Of a stretch of 57,262 bases of DNA, positions 17,774 to 28,009 are shown in pieces. Position numbers and translations under genes: made by a program. Source of the stretch: Lysobacteraceae bacterium. Lineage in GTDB: Bacteria; Pseudomonadota; Gammaproteobacteria; Xanthomonadales; Xanthomonadaceae. The stretch's first letter is position 1, and each line of letters starts with the position of its first letter. The stretch is taken from assembly GCA_030681035.1 (NCBI GenBank), contig JAUXUI010000014.1:1-57262 (forward strand), written 5' to 3'. Below the pieces are notes generated by a model, which made no database searches, was not told the DNA's origin, and worked only from the letters and a program-made list of their open reading frames with translations.

Positions 17774-20209
17774 ATGGGCAAGTGGCTTAAACGCATAACG
17801 GTACTTTTTGTCATCTTGCTGTTGTCAGGCATCGGTGCCGGTTGGTGGATGGTATCGGGCAGCCTCGCCAAGCTCGATGGCGAACTGACTGTGCTCGGTC
17901 TTTCTGCTGCTGCCGTGCTGTATCGCGACGCAAACGGGGTGCTTACGGTAGATGCCAACAACGAAGTGGATGCGATGCGCGCGCTGGGCTATGCCCATGC
18001 TCAGGAGCGCTTCTTCGAGATGGATCTGTTGCGTCGATCCGCAACTGGCGAGCTGTCGGCACTGTTCGGTGTGATCGCGCTGGAGCGCGACAAGCAAGTT
18101 CGCATCCATCGCCTGCGCGCCCGCGTGGACGCCAATTTCGCCCAGATTGCCGGCACCCAGCGCGATGCCATTGCCGCCTACAGCGAAGGCGTCAATGCCG
18201 GGCTCGCTGCCCTGCGCGTCCGGCCCTGGCCCTATCTGCTGCTGCGTACGAAACCCGAGCCATGGCGTGCCGCTGACACTGCTTTGGCATCCTATGCGAT
18301 GTTCTTCGACCTGCAAGATGAAGACAACCAGCGTGAATGGAGTCTATGGCGTATCCGGCAAGTGGTGCCCGATGCCTTGTATCGCCTGATTGCCGTGCGC
18401 GGCACCGATTGGGACGCACCGTTGATGGGCGAGCCCTACGGCAATGCGCCATTGCCGGGCCCGGACGAATTGGATTTACGTACGTTGCCGGCACCAGACA
18501 ATGATGACGACCTGCACGTCTTCAACCCGCACCCGCTGGCGCTTGAAATGCGGCATGGCAGCCAGCGCAGCGGTGCCGATACCAGCGAACCCCTGCTGCC
18601 TGGCAGCAACAATTTTGCTATTGCCGGCGCGTTGACTGGCGATGGCCGTGCCATCATCGCCGATGACATGCACTTGGGGCTGCGCGCACCCAATATCTGG
18701 TTTCGTGCCCGATTGCGTTACCCCGATCCGCGCGCCCCCGCTGGCCGTGTGGATGTGAGTGGTTTCACCCTGCCCGGCGTGCCGGCAGTGATCGTGGGCA
18801 GTAATAGCCATATTGCTTGGGGATTCACCAACGCCTATGGCGATTGGCTGGATTGGTTTCGCGTGCGCTACACCGATGCCAGTCATACCCGCTACGCGAC
18901 AGCGCAAGGTGATGAACCGGTGCGCGTGTTCCAGGAACGGATTGCGGTAAAAGGCGCCCCCGATACCGTTATCTCGGTTCGGGAAACCCGCTGGGGGCCG
19001 ATCACTCAAAGTGATGGTGATGATGATCTCGCCTTGCGCTGGACCGCGCATCAGGGCGGGCTGAACTTTGGACTTGGCGATTTTGCGCATGCTGCTGATC
19101 TTGACGCCGCATTGCTCATCGCACGCAGCGTCGGCATCCCGGCACAAAACCTGCTCATCGGTGATGCCTCGGGCCGAATTGCCTGGCAATTGCTGGGTCG
19201 TATTCCGCACCGTGTCGGCGATTGCGACGCCAGCGCGCCACTCGATCCTGTGGCTGGTTGCGATTGGGACGGTTGGGAAGCGCAGCCGCCGCACGTCATC
19301 GACCCACCTGCGCACCGCCTGTGGAGCGCCAACGCACGCGTGGCCGATGGTGAAGCGCTGGCGATGATAGGTGATTCAGGCTATGCGCTCGGCGCACGCG
19401 CCGGCCAAATCCGCGACGGCCTGTTCGCTCGCGAGCAGTTCAACGAAGCCGATGTCATGGCGATACAGCTTGATGATCGCACCGTGTTTCTCAGCCGCTG
19501 GCACCAACTGATGCAAGCACGAGCGATGCACAATGGGATTAATGCGCTCACGCAATTGGCCAAGCTTGCCGAACACTGGGATGCAAATGCCAGCGTGGAT
19601 GCGCGCAGCTATCCATTGGTGCGTTCCTGGCGTCTGGGTGTCATCAAACGCATCGAACAAGGCCTGCTGGCACCGGCGCGAGTTGCCATGGGCAAGGATG
19701 TCGCGATGCCCTATCTGTCGCAGATCGAAGGTGTCGCCTGGCAACTGGCCAGTGAGCAGCCCGCACACTTGCTGTCACGCCGGTTCGCAACATGGGATGC
19801 ATTGCTGATCGATGCCGCGCAAGAAGTGCTCGACTCGTCCGATGTCAGTGCCTCGGGACAGGCGCGGCGGTGGGGCGAACGCAATACCGCAGCCATCTGT
19901 CACCCGTTGGCGAATGCCTTGCCCGCCATGCTGCGCGCAAAACTGTGCATGCCATATGAGCCATTGGCCGGCGACAATAACATGCCGCGTGTGCAAGGCC
20001 CCGCGTTTGGAGCCAGTGAGCGCATGGTGGTGGCGCCGGGCCACGAAGCACAGGGTTTGCTGCACATGCCCGGTGGCCAGAGTGGCCACCCGCTATCGCC
20101 GTTCTGGGGCTCCGGCCACAGTGACTGGGTACACGGCAGGGCCACTCCATTCCTGCCCGGCCAGACAGCGCACACCTTGCGATTGCAACCGCCGGGTGAT
20201 GTGCGCTGA
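17774..20209 (+). CDS. Penicillin acylase family Ntn hydrolase
   Basis: The 811-residue precursor belongs to the penicillin amidase (S45) family, periplasmic enzymes that cleave themselves into alpha and beta chains and hydrolyse amides such as beta-lactams or N-acyl homoserine lactones. It begins with a membrane anchor or uncleaved signal (about 7-27). The alpha region has GYAHAQERFFEMD. The nucleophile is the beta-chain Ser278 in LPGSNNFAIAG, followed by DDMHLGLRAPNIWF. Late motifs GDNNMPRV and SGHPLSPFWGSGHSDWV are also family-like. The substrate cannot be read from sequence; acyl-homoserine lactone or peptide amides are possible. It is convergent with the giant YhdP gene, with only 12 bp between stops. 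Confidence 0.9.
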   Translation: MGKWLKRITVLFVILLLSGIGAGWWMVSGSLAKLDGELTVLGLSAAAVLYRDANGVLTVDANNEVDAMRALGYAHAQERFFEMDLLRRSATGELSALFGVIALERDKQVRIHRLRARVDANFAQIAGTQRDAIAAYSEGVNAGLAALRVRPWPYLLLRTKPEPWRAADTALASYAMFFDLQDEDNQREWSLWRIRQVVPDALYRLIAVRGTDWDAPLMGEPYGNAPLPGPDELDLRTLPAPDNDDDLHVFNPHPLALEMRHGSQRSGADTSEPLLPGSNNFAIAGALTGDGRAIIADDMHLGLRAPNIWFRARLRYPDPRAPAGRVDVSGFTLPGVPAVIVGSNSHIAWGFTNAYGDWLDWFRVRYTDASHTRYATAQGDEPVRVFQERIAVKGAPDTVISVRETRWGPITQSDGDDDLALRWTAHQGGLNFGLGDFAHAADLDAALLIARSVGIPAQNLLIGDASGRIAWQLLGRIPHRVGDCDASAPLDPVAGCDWDGWEAQPPHVIDPPAHRLWSANARVADGEALAMIGDSGYALGARAGQIRDGLFAREQFNEADVMAIQLDDRTVFLSRWHQLMQARAMHNGINALTQLAKLAEHWDANASVDARSYPLVRSWRLGVIKRIEQGLLAPARVAMGKDVAMPYLSQIEGVAWQLASEQPAHLLSRRFATWDALLIDAAQEVLDSSDVSASGQARRWGERNTAAICHPLANALPAMLRAKLCMPYEPLAGDNNMPRVQGPAFGASERMVVAPGHEAQGLLHMPGGQSGHPLSPFWGSGHSDWVHGRATPFLPGQTAHTLRLQPPGDVR

Positions 20210-20221
20210 ACGACAGCACGA

Positions 20222-23200
20222 TTATTGCGAATCGGGTTCGCCTGCGGCTTGCAGCGCGGATTTGGGTCTGGTTTCTGCCTCGGGAACAAGCCCCTTTTCC
20301 ACTACCTTTACTTCGGGCGATGCCCACGACCCGGTAACGTGATATACCGTACGCGCCGCATGTTTCATCGGCTTTTGTAAAACCGCCTGTGCCAGCGCCC
20401 CGATGGCAATACCCACCGGGCCTGCGGCCAGTGCGCCAACCGCCGGGAACACGCTGCTGGTTTTCGGCCGCACATCGATCATTTGATCGTAATCTTGATC
20501 GATCAACCCAGCCCGGCCATGCACGCGGATTTCCGCCGCCGCTGCCTGCACCAGCAAGTTGTCGGTGCGCGCCTGACCATCGACAATGTCGAAATGACCG
20601 CGCAAGCTGTTGAAGCTCAGCCCATCGCCAAAAATATCGCTGAAATCGAACAGCAGCCGACGCGGAATCTGGGTGATGCTGACCAAACCCAGCATGCGCC
20701 CGGCACCGGGCTCGACATCCAGTATGCGGCCTGCACCAACGTCGATATCCAGGGTGCCATTAAGCACCTTCATATCGAAATCCGCAGGCGAGCCAGGCCA
20801 GCTACCCGCCATCACCACCTTGACCTTGCCACCGTCGATCATCCCGGAAAAACCCAGGGTATCCAGCATTTTGCCGATGTCGTCACCACGGAATTCGAGC
20901 ACAAACCGCGAACGTGACGCGTCACCCATCTGCGTCCAGTCGCCGCTGGCAGTGATGTCCGTTCCCGGATGGCGGGTTTGCAGTTCCTCGATATGCAGGC
21001 CCTCCGGCGTCGGGTAGGCCTTGATTACCGCACGACCCAGCTGCGCCTCGCCAAAGCGCAAGTCGTCAATCACAAAATCGAGCGGTGGAACATCGATCGC
21101 GCTTGCGTGGGTGCTGTTTTCACCAGCCGGCTGTGATGATGACCAGTGCAATCGGCTGAAACGGCCAACAAGCGCCGGCAATGTGCTCGATACATCGAGC
21201 ACGCCCTTGATCTGATCGCCGTCGAATTGCAATTGTACACCGTCATCGACAACGTTCATTTGTACCTGTGTCTCGGAAAACGCGCGGTCCAGCAAATCGA
21301 GCTGTCCTGCCGACAGGTCCACGCGGCTCACTGGCGAGGCCTTGGCATCAACATCATCATCGCGGGTGCTGGTGGCGAATCCGGCCCAACCGATCACATC
21401 GAGCACCGGCACTTCACCGATCACCGCCAGACCGGTGTTGCCGATCAATGCGTCGTCGGCGCGGCCAAAGGCCAGCGTGCCATCGAGTTGGCCTGCCGCA
21501 CCACGCCGAGCACGCATGCGCATCAAGCCGCCCAAACTGAGCTGCAATTCACCATCAGCCAGAGGCAATGGGGTGCGCACATCCAGCGGCAATTCCTGCT
21601 CCGGCCCCTTGCGCAAAGGCGGGGGCAGCAACAACTCCGTGCCGATCAGATCGCTGAACACATGCAGACGAGTCACTGCCGGCACTTTCACACTCTCGTT
21701 GGTTCTGTCGATTGCCACGGTCCAATCCGATTGCCCGCTCAGCCATGGCCGCAACCAGTCGAGTTCGCGATAATGATCGATCAGGTCATCGGCACGGATG
21801 CGGCCACGCAATGACATCTCAAAACCGTTATCAGCGTCGGCGGTGAAGTCACCAACGGCGATGTTCAGGTTGGCCATGCCCTCACCAACCGGTACCGACA
21901 ACCCATCGGCAAGCAGGCCACTACCGGTAAAACGGATACGGCCATTGGCGCGGGCAAAAGCAACATCCCAGCGACTGTCAGCCAGCGGCGCATTGATCAG
22001 ATCGATCGTGCCGTCAACCTGCTGCTCGCCCGCTTCAGCTTTCAGCGGTTGCACCATGCTGACCCGCAGTTTGGCGTTGCCGCCAATGCTCAGGCCCGCG
22101 ATGGACTCACCAAACTTTTCGTTCAATGGGCTGCCGCGCACCACCGCTAAAAGTTGCTGACCTTTTGCATTGGCGCTCAGATCGAGTTGTAATCGCCCAT
22201 CACGAAAATCCGCAACGCGGCCATTGATCTGATCAATATCAATGCCGAACACGTTGGCTTTTGCCTGCACGGCAAAGCCGCCCACCACAAACTGGACATC
22301 ACCCGTAAATCCATGCGCATTGGGCCAGTCCGGGTGATAGGCCAGGGTGACATCAGCCAAGCGCAGGTTCGAGGTGAATCGGCCCTGCACCTCACGATAC
22401 GGCCAACCGTCGAGCGGCCCGGAAATCAGGATTTTGCCGCCGGCAATACGGCCATCGACCAGCCCGTGATTCAGCCATTCGACTGTCGACGGCGACATAT
22501 CGTTGAGCACCCAGAAGCGTTTGGCCGCCACGATTGGTGCTTCACCCATGTTGACCGCAATATCCATGCGTGGCGGCTCATCATTGGCTGCACCTACACG
22601 AACTTGCCCATCCAGGCGGAGTTCCTCAGCGACGAGGGCAAAATCGGGACTATCGATTTGCCAACCATTGGCGTCGCGCCAGCCCAGTATTGCACCGGCA
22701 AGACTGCCATGGATGGGTGCAGCGAATCCTTCCGGCCAGTCGAACACGAAAGCAGGCATTTGCGGCTCAAAACGCAGCGCATCGCCTGCCATGGTCAATC
22801 GGCCAGCAATCCCCTCGACCCCAGGGCGGCCCGGAGCGGACAACCAACCAACATTGTCGATCTGGCCGCTTGCCGCAATCTCGCCATGCACATCCTTGCG
22901 AAAACTCAAATGCTGGACGCTGCCACGCGGCGCGGCGCCATAAAGCCAGCGACGCAACCCTTGAGGTGGAACATCACTCAACGCCAGCAGTGCGGCAACG
23001 GTACGCAAGTCGGCTTCAGGCAGATCGATGCGCAAGTCGCCACTGCTTTGGACACGCGCACCATCCAATGACCGTGTGCTGTCGGCATCCTCAATGCGCA
23101 ATTGCGATGCATACAACTGCCAATGATTGCGGCTTCCTTGCCAATATAGATCAGCGCGCAATCGATCCAGACCCAAACGCGGCTCCACATCCCCCGATGG

Positions 23201-24046
23201 CATTGCTATTGGCTGCCGCCCGCGCAAGGCAAAGTCATTTAGATCAACCAAAGCGCGGACTGCTTCGACTTGCTGCTCACGCAAATCGACCCATATCGAC
23301 AGATTGCCCGTAGCAGCACGCACCTCAACCCCAGCAACGGCCAGCAACGGCGCCCACGCAGCAAGATCAACCTTGGTCCCGCCCAAAAACAATCGTCCGT
23401 CGCTACCATCACGCGCGATATCCAAGGTTGCTGATAGAGGCGAGTCGGGCTCGGCCCAGGCAGTTGCACCGGCGCCTACGCGCGTATCGCTTACCCGCAT
23501 GCGCGCGCCCATGCGTGGCACGGTGAAGTCAATTCCCAACGCAGGGGCGTCGATGTGCAGCGCGGCATCCACCAATTGCAATTCACCGATGCCTTGCAAC
23601 AAATCAAACGGATCGCTATCCGCAACCGTGCTGTCAGCCAGACCACGCACACCCCAGCGCCCTTCATCATCGCGCACCAAGGCCAGCGCGGCGCCGGACA
23701 GACGCAATTCGGTCAATGGCAGGCCGGGAATCAATCCCGAATAAACTGAAACCAACAACTGTGCCTCATCAATGGCAAGTCCGGTGTCTGGGTCACCAAT
23801 GTGCAGGCCGGAAAGGGTGAACAATGGGCCGCGTCGGGTCCACACCGCCGCTGACGAAGCGATGCGTATGGGTTGACCCGTCTGCTCACTCAACCAGACC
23901 GCGATCTTGCCCGGATGTTGTGCTACCAACGGCAACAACTGGCTTGCCGCAGCCATCAACGTTGCAGCCAACACCAACACCAACACTACGCCATAAACCA
24001 ACCAGCGGCGTGCGTGGCGAAACCTGCGATGCCACGTACCCGACAT
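20222..24046 (-). CDS. yhdP: YhdP family AsmA-like protein (intermembrane lipid transfer)
   Basis: The 1274-residue protein has one N-terminal membrane helix (about 17-38) and a long repetitive beta-rich periplasmic part, as in the TamB/YdbH/YhdP group that bridges inner and outer membranes for phospholipid transport. Recognisable blocks are VWLSEQTGQPIRI, the central DUF3971-like region (LNHGLVDGRIAGGKILISGPL) and a C-terminal AsmA-like block (GRILDVEPGAGRMLGLVSITQIPRR, here quoted in two parts: GRILDVEPGAGRMLG and LVSITQIPRR) with RAGLIDQDYDQMIDVRP. The tail is rich in prolines and charges. ATG 24046 is preferred over upstream codons because GGAG lies 7 bases before it. It is normally linked to rng/cafA in other bacteria; here it stands alone. 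Confidence 0.9.
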   Translation of the reverse strand: MSGTWHRRFRHARRWLVYGVVLVLVLAATLMAAASQLLPLVAQHPGKIAVWLSEQTGQPIRIASSAAVWTRRGPLFTLSGLHIGDPDTGLAIDEAQLLVSVYSGLIPGLPLTELRLSGAALALVRDDEGRWGVRGLADSTVADSDPFDLLQGIGELQLVDAALHIDAPALGIDFTVPRMGARMRVSDTRVGAGATAWAEPDSPLSATLDIARDGSDGRLFLGGTKVDLAAWAPLLAVAGVEVRAATGNLSIWVDLREQQVEAVRALVDLNDFALRGRQPIAMPSGDVEPRLGLDRLRADLYWQGSRNHWQLYASQLRIEDADSTRSLDGARVQSSGDLRIDLPEADLRTVAALLALSDVPPQGLRRWLYGAAPRGSVQHLSFRKDVHGEIAASGQIDNVGWLSAPGRPGVEGIAGRLTMAGDALRFEPQMPAFVFDWPEGFAAPIHGSLAGAILGWRDANGWQIDSPDFALVAEELRLDGQVRVGAANDEPPRMDIAVNMGEAPIVAAKRFWVLNDMSPSTVEWLNHGLVDGRIAGGKILISGPLDGWPYREVQGRFTSNLRLADVTLAYHPDWPNAHGFTGDVQFVVGGFAVQAKANVFGIDIDQINGRVADFRDGRLQLDLSANAKGQQLLAVVRGSPLNEKFGESIAGLSIGGNAKLRVSMVQPLKAEAGEQQVDGTIDLINAPLADSRWDVAFARANGRIRFTGSGLLADGLSVPVGEGMANLNIAVGDFTADADNGFEMSLRGRIRADDLIDHYRELDWLRPWLSGQSDWTVAIDRTNESVKVPAVTRLHVFSDLIGTELLLPPPLRKGPEQELPLDVRTPLPLADGELQLSLGGLMRMRARRGAAGQLDGTLAFGRADDALIGNTGLAVIGEVPVLDVIGWAGFATSTRDDDVDAKASPVSRVDLSAGQLDLLDRAFSETQVQMNVVDDGVQLQFDGDQIKGVLDVSSTLPALVGRFSRLHWSSSQPAGENSTHASAIDVPPLDFVIDDLRFGEAQLGRAVIKAYPTPEGLHIEELQTRHPGTDITASGDWTQMGDASRSRFVLEFRGDDIGKMLDTLGFSGMIDGGKVKVVMAGSWPGSPADFDMKVLNGTLDIDVGAGRILDVEPGAGRMLGLVSITQIPRRLLFDFSDIFGDGLSFNSLRGHFDIVDGQARTDNLLVQAAAAEIRVHGRAGLIDQDYDQMIDVRPKTSSVFPAVGALAAGPVGIAIGALAQAVLQKPMKHAARTVYHVTGSWASPEVKVVEKGLVPEAETRPKSALQAAGEPDSQ

Positions 24047-24139
24047 CAGCATGCTCCGGCGAATGCAGCGCAAACCCGCCGATGCTCGATGCATCCGGTG
24101 CTGGATCGATCATGTCGGCATGTGCGAAACGCTTCGCTG

Positions 24140-24302
24140 GCAGCTTGTCGGGCTTTGCTGGTCGAGGCGAAAATTCGGCTGCGTGAGGACAGATTTTCGC
24201 CGGATCGCCGGCGCGTAGCACCGCTACGGGTCAAGATTCGGCGGAAATATGCACCGCGCAGATGGATTTGCAGCCCGTGCCAAGTGAAGCCCGACAGGCT
24301 GC
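24140..24302. mobile_element. MITE-like 163-bp element with 16-bp terminal inverted repeats
   Basis: The ends GCAGCTTGTCGGGCTT (24140-24155) and AAGCCCGACAGGCTGC (24287-24302) are inverted repeats matching at 15 of 16 positions. The interior contains inverted segments (GGCGAAAATTCGGC / GATTTTCGCCGGATCG region) and encodes nothing recognisable. The same end motif (GCAGCCTGTCGGGCTT) occurs at 3560-3575 and 56778-56793 without an obvious opposite end. A non-autonomous mobile element or REP-like family is the likely explanation. The remainder of the hisS upstream region (24303-24528) holds a TAAACTAT sequence at 24461 that may be a -10 element; no gene is seen. Confidence 0.65.
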
Positions 24303-24528
24303 TAGGGGCTGCGCGATGACAGCCACGCATTGCCGTCGCCCGCGCAATGCGGTGATTTCTTGCGCGATGGTGGGTGGTTCTGGCCGAGCGAAGCGAAGGC
24401 ATAGGCTGGCAGCGGCCCCGCTACGCGCTTTGTGTGCTGCGGCGGGCGCGGATCACGCGCTAAACTATGCGGCAATTGCCGTTCGGGTTTTCGCCCGACG
24501 ACCACCTCGTTTTCAGGGAGCATCCGTT

Positions 24529-25908
24529 TTGATCAAGCCCCGCACCATGCCCGGCGTCATGGAGTTGTTGCCACGCGACCAGATTGCGTTCCAGCGCATG
24601 CTTGATGTGATCCGCCGCAACGATGAGCGCTTTGGTTTTCTGCCGATAGAAACGCCGGTGATGGAGTTGTCCGAGGTGTTGCTGACCAAAACCGGTGGTG
24701 AAACCGAGCGCCAGGTGTATTTCGTGCAGTCCACCGGGGCGCTGGAAAAACCGGCCGATGGTTTGCCGGAGCTGGCACTGCGTTTCGACCTCACGGTGCC
24801 GCTGGCGCGTTACGTGGCCGAGCACGAGCACGACCTGGCGTTTCCGTTCCGCCGCTACCAGATGCAGCGGGTGTATCGCGGCGAGCGCGCGCAGCGCGGG
24901 CGGTTCCGCGAGTTCTACCAGTGCGATGTCGATGTGCTGGGCAAGGATGCGCTGTCGCTGCGCTTCGATGCCGAAGTGCCGGCGCTGATCCACAATATTT
25001 TCAGCGAGCTGGACATCGGCCCGTTCACTATCCAGATCAACAATCGCAAGCTGATGCGCGGTTTTTTTGAAGGGCAGGGCATCGCCGATGCCGAGCGCCA
25101 GGGCGCAGTGCTGCGCGAGGTGGACAAGCTCGACAAGCGCGGTAGCGATGCGGTGTTCGAGACGCTGGTCGGGCCGGATTTAGCGCTGGCCCGCGATGTG
25201 GCGCAGCGGATCATGGATTTCGTGAAATTGCGCTCGACCTCGCATGTGCAGGCGTTGGCGATGCTCACCGCGCTGGGCTCCGGCAGCGACAGCTTCAACA
25301 CCGGGGTGGCGGAACTGCGCGAGGTGATCGAGCTGGTACGTGCGTTTGGCGTGCCCGAGTCGAACTACTGCATCAACCTGTCGATTGCGCGCGGCCTGGA
25401 TTACTACACCGGCACCGTGTACGAAACCACTTTGAATGATTATCCGCAGATCGGCTCGATCTGCTCGGGCGGGCGCTACGACAATCTGGCCGGCAACTAC
25501 AGCAAATCGCATCTGCCCGGCGTCGGTATTTCCATCGGTGCCACCCGTTTGTTCTGGCAGTTGCGCGAAGCGGGTTTGTTGCGTGATGCCGATAGTTCGG
25601 TGGAAGTGCTGGTGGCGATGATGCGCGAGCAGGACTTGCCCGATTACCTGCATCTGGCGCGGGTGTTGCGGGCGGCGGGCATCAACACCGAGATGCAACT
25701 GGAAGGCAAGAAGCTGGCAAAGCAGATGCAGTATGCCGATCGCGCCGGCATCCGCTTTGTGGTGCTGGCCGGCGAGGATGAGGCGGCGCGCGGCGCGGTG
25801 ACGGTGAAAGACCTGCGCCGCGCGCAGCAGTTCGAGGTCAAGCGTGACGAGCTGGCGGCGACGCTGAAGGTGGAACTGGCGCAGGCACGGGCGTTTGCCG
25901 GGGTATGA
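24529..25908 (+). CDS. hisS: Histidyl-tRNA synthetase
   Basis: The 459-residue class II synthetase charges tRNA-His. The start is probably TTG 24529 ([18 protein letters not shown]), because GGGAG lies 8 bases upstream and the family N-terminus begins with the IKPR segment; ATG 24547 is the alternative. Visible motifs: [15 protein letters not shown] (motif 2 region with [12 protein letters not shown]), the histidine-A signature [14 protein letters not shown] and [11 protein letters not shown], and [13 protein letters not shown] (motif 3). A C-terminal anticodon-binding domain starts near residue 360. Its TGA overlaps the ATG of hutH (25905-25908), an unusual translational coupling of histidine charging to histidine breakdown. 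Confidence 0.94.
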   Translation: MIKPRTMPGVMELLPRDQIAFQRMLDVIRRNDERFGFLPIETPVMELSEVLLTKTGGETERQVYFVQSTGALEKPADGLPELALRFDLTVPLARYVAEHEHDLAFPFRRYQMQRVYRGERAQRGRFREFYQCDVDVLGKDALSLRFDAEVPALIHNIFSELDIGPFTIQINNRKLMRGFFEGQGIADAERQGAVLREVDKLDKRGSDAVFETLVGPDLALARDVAQRIMDFVKLRSTSHVQALAMLTALGSGSDSFNTGVAELREVIELVRAFGVPESNYCINLSIARGLDYYTGTVYETTLNDYPQIGSICSGGRYDNLAGNYSKSHLPGVGISIGATRLFWQLREAGLLRDADSSVEVLVAMMREQDLPDYLHLARVLRAAGINTEMQLEGKKLAKQMQYADRAGIRFVVLAGEDEAARGAVTVKDLRRAQQFEVKRDELAATLKVELAQARAFAGV

Positions 25909-27812
25909 GCACGCCACCGATCGTGCTCGATGGCTGCTCGCTGACCCGTGCGCAATTGCTGGCGGTGACGCATGGCAGCGCAGTTACGTTGGATCAGGCG
26001 CAGCTGCGCAAGGTCGCGCGTGCCGCCGATTTCCTGACCGAGCAGGTGCGTTTGCAGGAGCCGATCTACGGCGTTTCCACCGGTTTTGGTTCCAATGCCG
26101 ACCGCCTGCTCGGCGCGCATCCGCTGCGCGATGAATTGCCGGGTGCGACGCCTTCGGGGCGCTCGCTCACCGCCGAGTTGCAGCACAACCTGATCGTCAC
26201 CCACGCAGTGTGTACCGGCGAACCGTTCGCCGATGATGTGGTGCGCACGATGCTGGCGATCCGCATCAATACGCTGATGCGCGGGCACTCGGGCATCCGC
26301 CCATCCACCTTGCAGGCGCTGGCCGACCTGCTCAATGCCGGTGTGGTGCCGGTGGTGCCAAAGCTGGGCTCGGTCGGCGCCAGTGGTGATCTGGCGCCGT
26401 TGTCGCATCTGGCGATCGTGCTGCTGGGCGAGGGCGAGGCGTTCTATCAGGGCGAACGCTTGCCCGGCGCACAGGCACTGCAACGCGCCGGGCTGGCACC
26501 GATTACGTTGTCGCTGAAGGAAGGGCTGGCGCTGAACAACGGCACCGCGCAGATGCTCGCGACGGCGGTGCTGGCGCTGGATCGGCTGGAGCACTTGCTC
26601 GATAGCGCCGAGTTGGCCGGTGCAATGACGCTCGATGCGTTCGCCGGCCGTGGCCGGGCGTTTGATGCGCATGTTCACGCGCTGCGCCCGCATCCGGGGC
26701 AGGTGGCCAGCGCCAGTGCGCTGCGCGGCCTGCTCGATGGCTCCACCCTGCTCGATATTCCCTATCATCTGGTGCCGCGCTTCAAGCCGTGGCTGCCCGA
26801 CGCCTGGGACGACGCCGAGGCGCGCGAGCTGCGTTTTGACATCGGCTGGGATTGGGTGCCGCTGAGCCAGCGTCACGGCCGCGAGCGGTTTTATCAGCGC
26901 TTCCGGCCGTTTCGTGGCGGCAAGAAGCACCAGCCGCAGGACAGCTATGCGCTGCGCTGCATGCCGCAGGTACACGGCGCGGTGCGCGATGCGCTGGCGC
27001 AGGCGCAGCGGGTGATCGACATCGAACTCAATGCGGTTACCGATAACCCGCTGTTGTTTCCCGATCTGGCCGATGCCCGCCATATCGAGGACCAGGTAGT
27101 GTCGGCTGGGCATTTTCACGGCATGCCGCTGGCGCTGGCGATGGCCTACATCAAGGCTGCGATTCCGGTGCTGGCCAGCATTTCCGAGCGGCGTTTGAAC
27201 AAGCTGGTCGATCCGGCCACCAACGATGGCCTGCCGGCATTCCTGATCGGCAATGAGGACGCCACCGAGTCGGGGTTCATGATCGTGCAATACACCGCCG
27301 CCGCGCTGGTCAATGATCTGGCCACGCGCGCGCACCCGGCCTGTGTGTACTCGATACCGACCAGTGCCAATGCCGAAGACCATGTGTCGATGGGCGCCAA
27401 CGAGGCGCGCCATGTGCTCGACATGACCCACGACTTGGCGCGAGTGCTGGCGCTGGAGTTGTACACCGCCGCGCAGGCACTGGATTTGCGCCGCGACATG
27501 ATCAACGCTGCGCGCGCGTTGGCGCGGCGCAGTGATGCCGCGCAATTCGCCAGCAAGGTGGCTGGTGCGCCGGCGCCGGGCACCGCCGCCTATCCGGCGT
27601 TTGTGGCCGAGGTGGAAGGCCTGCGCAAGGAACTGGCCGATTGCCCCGCGTTTGCGCCAGGTGCGGCAGTCGCACGGGCGCTGGCGGCGCTACGCCAACA
27701 CATCGCCTTCATGCCGGTGGATCGCGCGATGGATGGCGATATCCGCGTTGCAGTGCAGTTGATCGAGAGTGGCGAGTTGTTGCGTGCGGCACGGGTTGAA
27801 CCGCACAGCTGA
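25905..27812 (+). CDS. hutH: Histidine ammonia-lyase family protein, long form
   Basis: The 635-residue protein belongs to the HAL/PAL lyases and would deaminate histidine to urocanate. The MIO-forming Ala159-Ser160-Gly161 lies in [15 protein letters not shown] His in IVTHAVCTG corresponds to the substrate-contacting His of Pseudomonas [13 protein letters not shown] carries the conserved Glu (HAL usually has QEDH). It is about 125 residues longer than typical HutH (about 510): an insertion at roughly 282-342 (rich in Arg, Trp and Phe, ending FRGGKKHQ) sits before [13 protein letters not shown], and the C-terminus is extended by about 50. No hutU, hutI or hutG is nearby; it is coupled to hisS instead. 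A tyrosine or other aromatic lyase activity cannot be excluded. Confidence 0.88.
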   Translation: MSTPPIVLDGCSLTRAQLLAVTHGSAVTLDQAQLRKVARAADFLTEQVRLQEPIYGVSTGFGSNADRLLGAHPLRDELPGATPSGRSLTAELQHNLIVTHAVCTGEPFADDVVRTMLAIRINTLMRGHSGIRPSTLQALADLLNAGVVPVVPKLGSVGASGDLAPLSHLAIVLLGEGEAFYQGERLPGAQALQRAGLAPITLSLKEGLALNNGTAQMLATAVLALDRLEHLLDSAELAGAMTLDAFAGRGRAFDAHVHALRPHPGQVASASALRGLLDGSTLLDIPYHLVPRFKPWLPDAWDDAEARELRFDIGWDWVPLSQRHGRERFYQRFRPFRGGKKHQPQDSYALRCMPQVHGAVRDALAQAQRVIDIELNAVTDNPLLFPDLADARHIEDQVVSAGHFHGMPLALAMAYIKAAIPVLASISERRLNKLVDPATNDGLPAFLIGNEDATESGFMIVQYTAAALVNDLATRAHPACVYSIPTSANAEDHVSMGANEARHVLDMTHDLARVLALELYTAAQALDLRRDMINAARALARRSDAAQFASKVAGAPAPGTAAYPAFVAEVEGLRKELADCPAFAPGAAVARALAALRQHIAFMPVDRAMDGDIRVAVQLIESGELLRAARVEPHS

Positions 27813-27859
27813 GATCGCGATCAACGTGCTCAGCAGGTAGCGTCACTTGGCGCGATGCG

Positions 27860-28009
27860 TCAGTTACCCTTGCCATTGCCCAGTGCGGCCATAATGCCCA
27901 TGCCTACATTCGCTGGTTCCAGATACTTCGTGTTCAACTCGACTGCCGTTTGGCATGGCATGCATAGTGTGCCTGTTGCTGGAGGCTGGAGCGGTGCTGT
28001 TGCTCGCAT
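27860..28009 (-). CDS. Possible 49-residue CxxC protein
   Basis: This short frame encodes 49 residues with CMPC near residue 16 and the tail VELNTKYLEPANVGMGIMA plus ALGNGKGN. The C-terminal half has ordinary codon use and composition, so it may be a real small protein or the end of a decayed gene. There is no Shine-Dalgarno sequence before its ATG, and it overlaps a plus-strand frame starting at 27955, so at most one is likely real. Confidence 0.3.
   Translation of the reverse strand: MRATAPLQPPATGTLCMPCQTAVELNTKYLEPANVGMGIMAALGNGKGN

Noticed and set aside
25644-27545. 633-residue minus-strand frame opposite hisS and hutH
   Set aside because: His/Gln/Arg-rich translation typical of antisense of a GC-rich gene; both sense genes have full family motifs.
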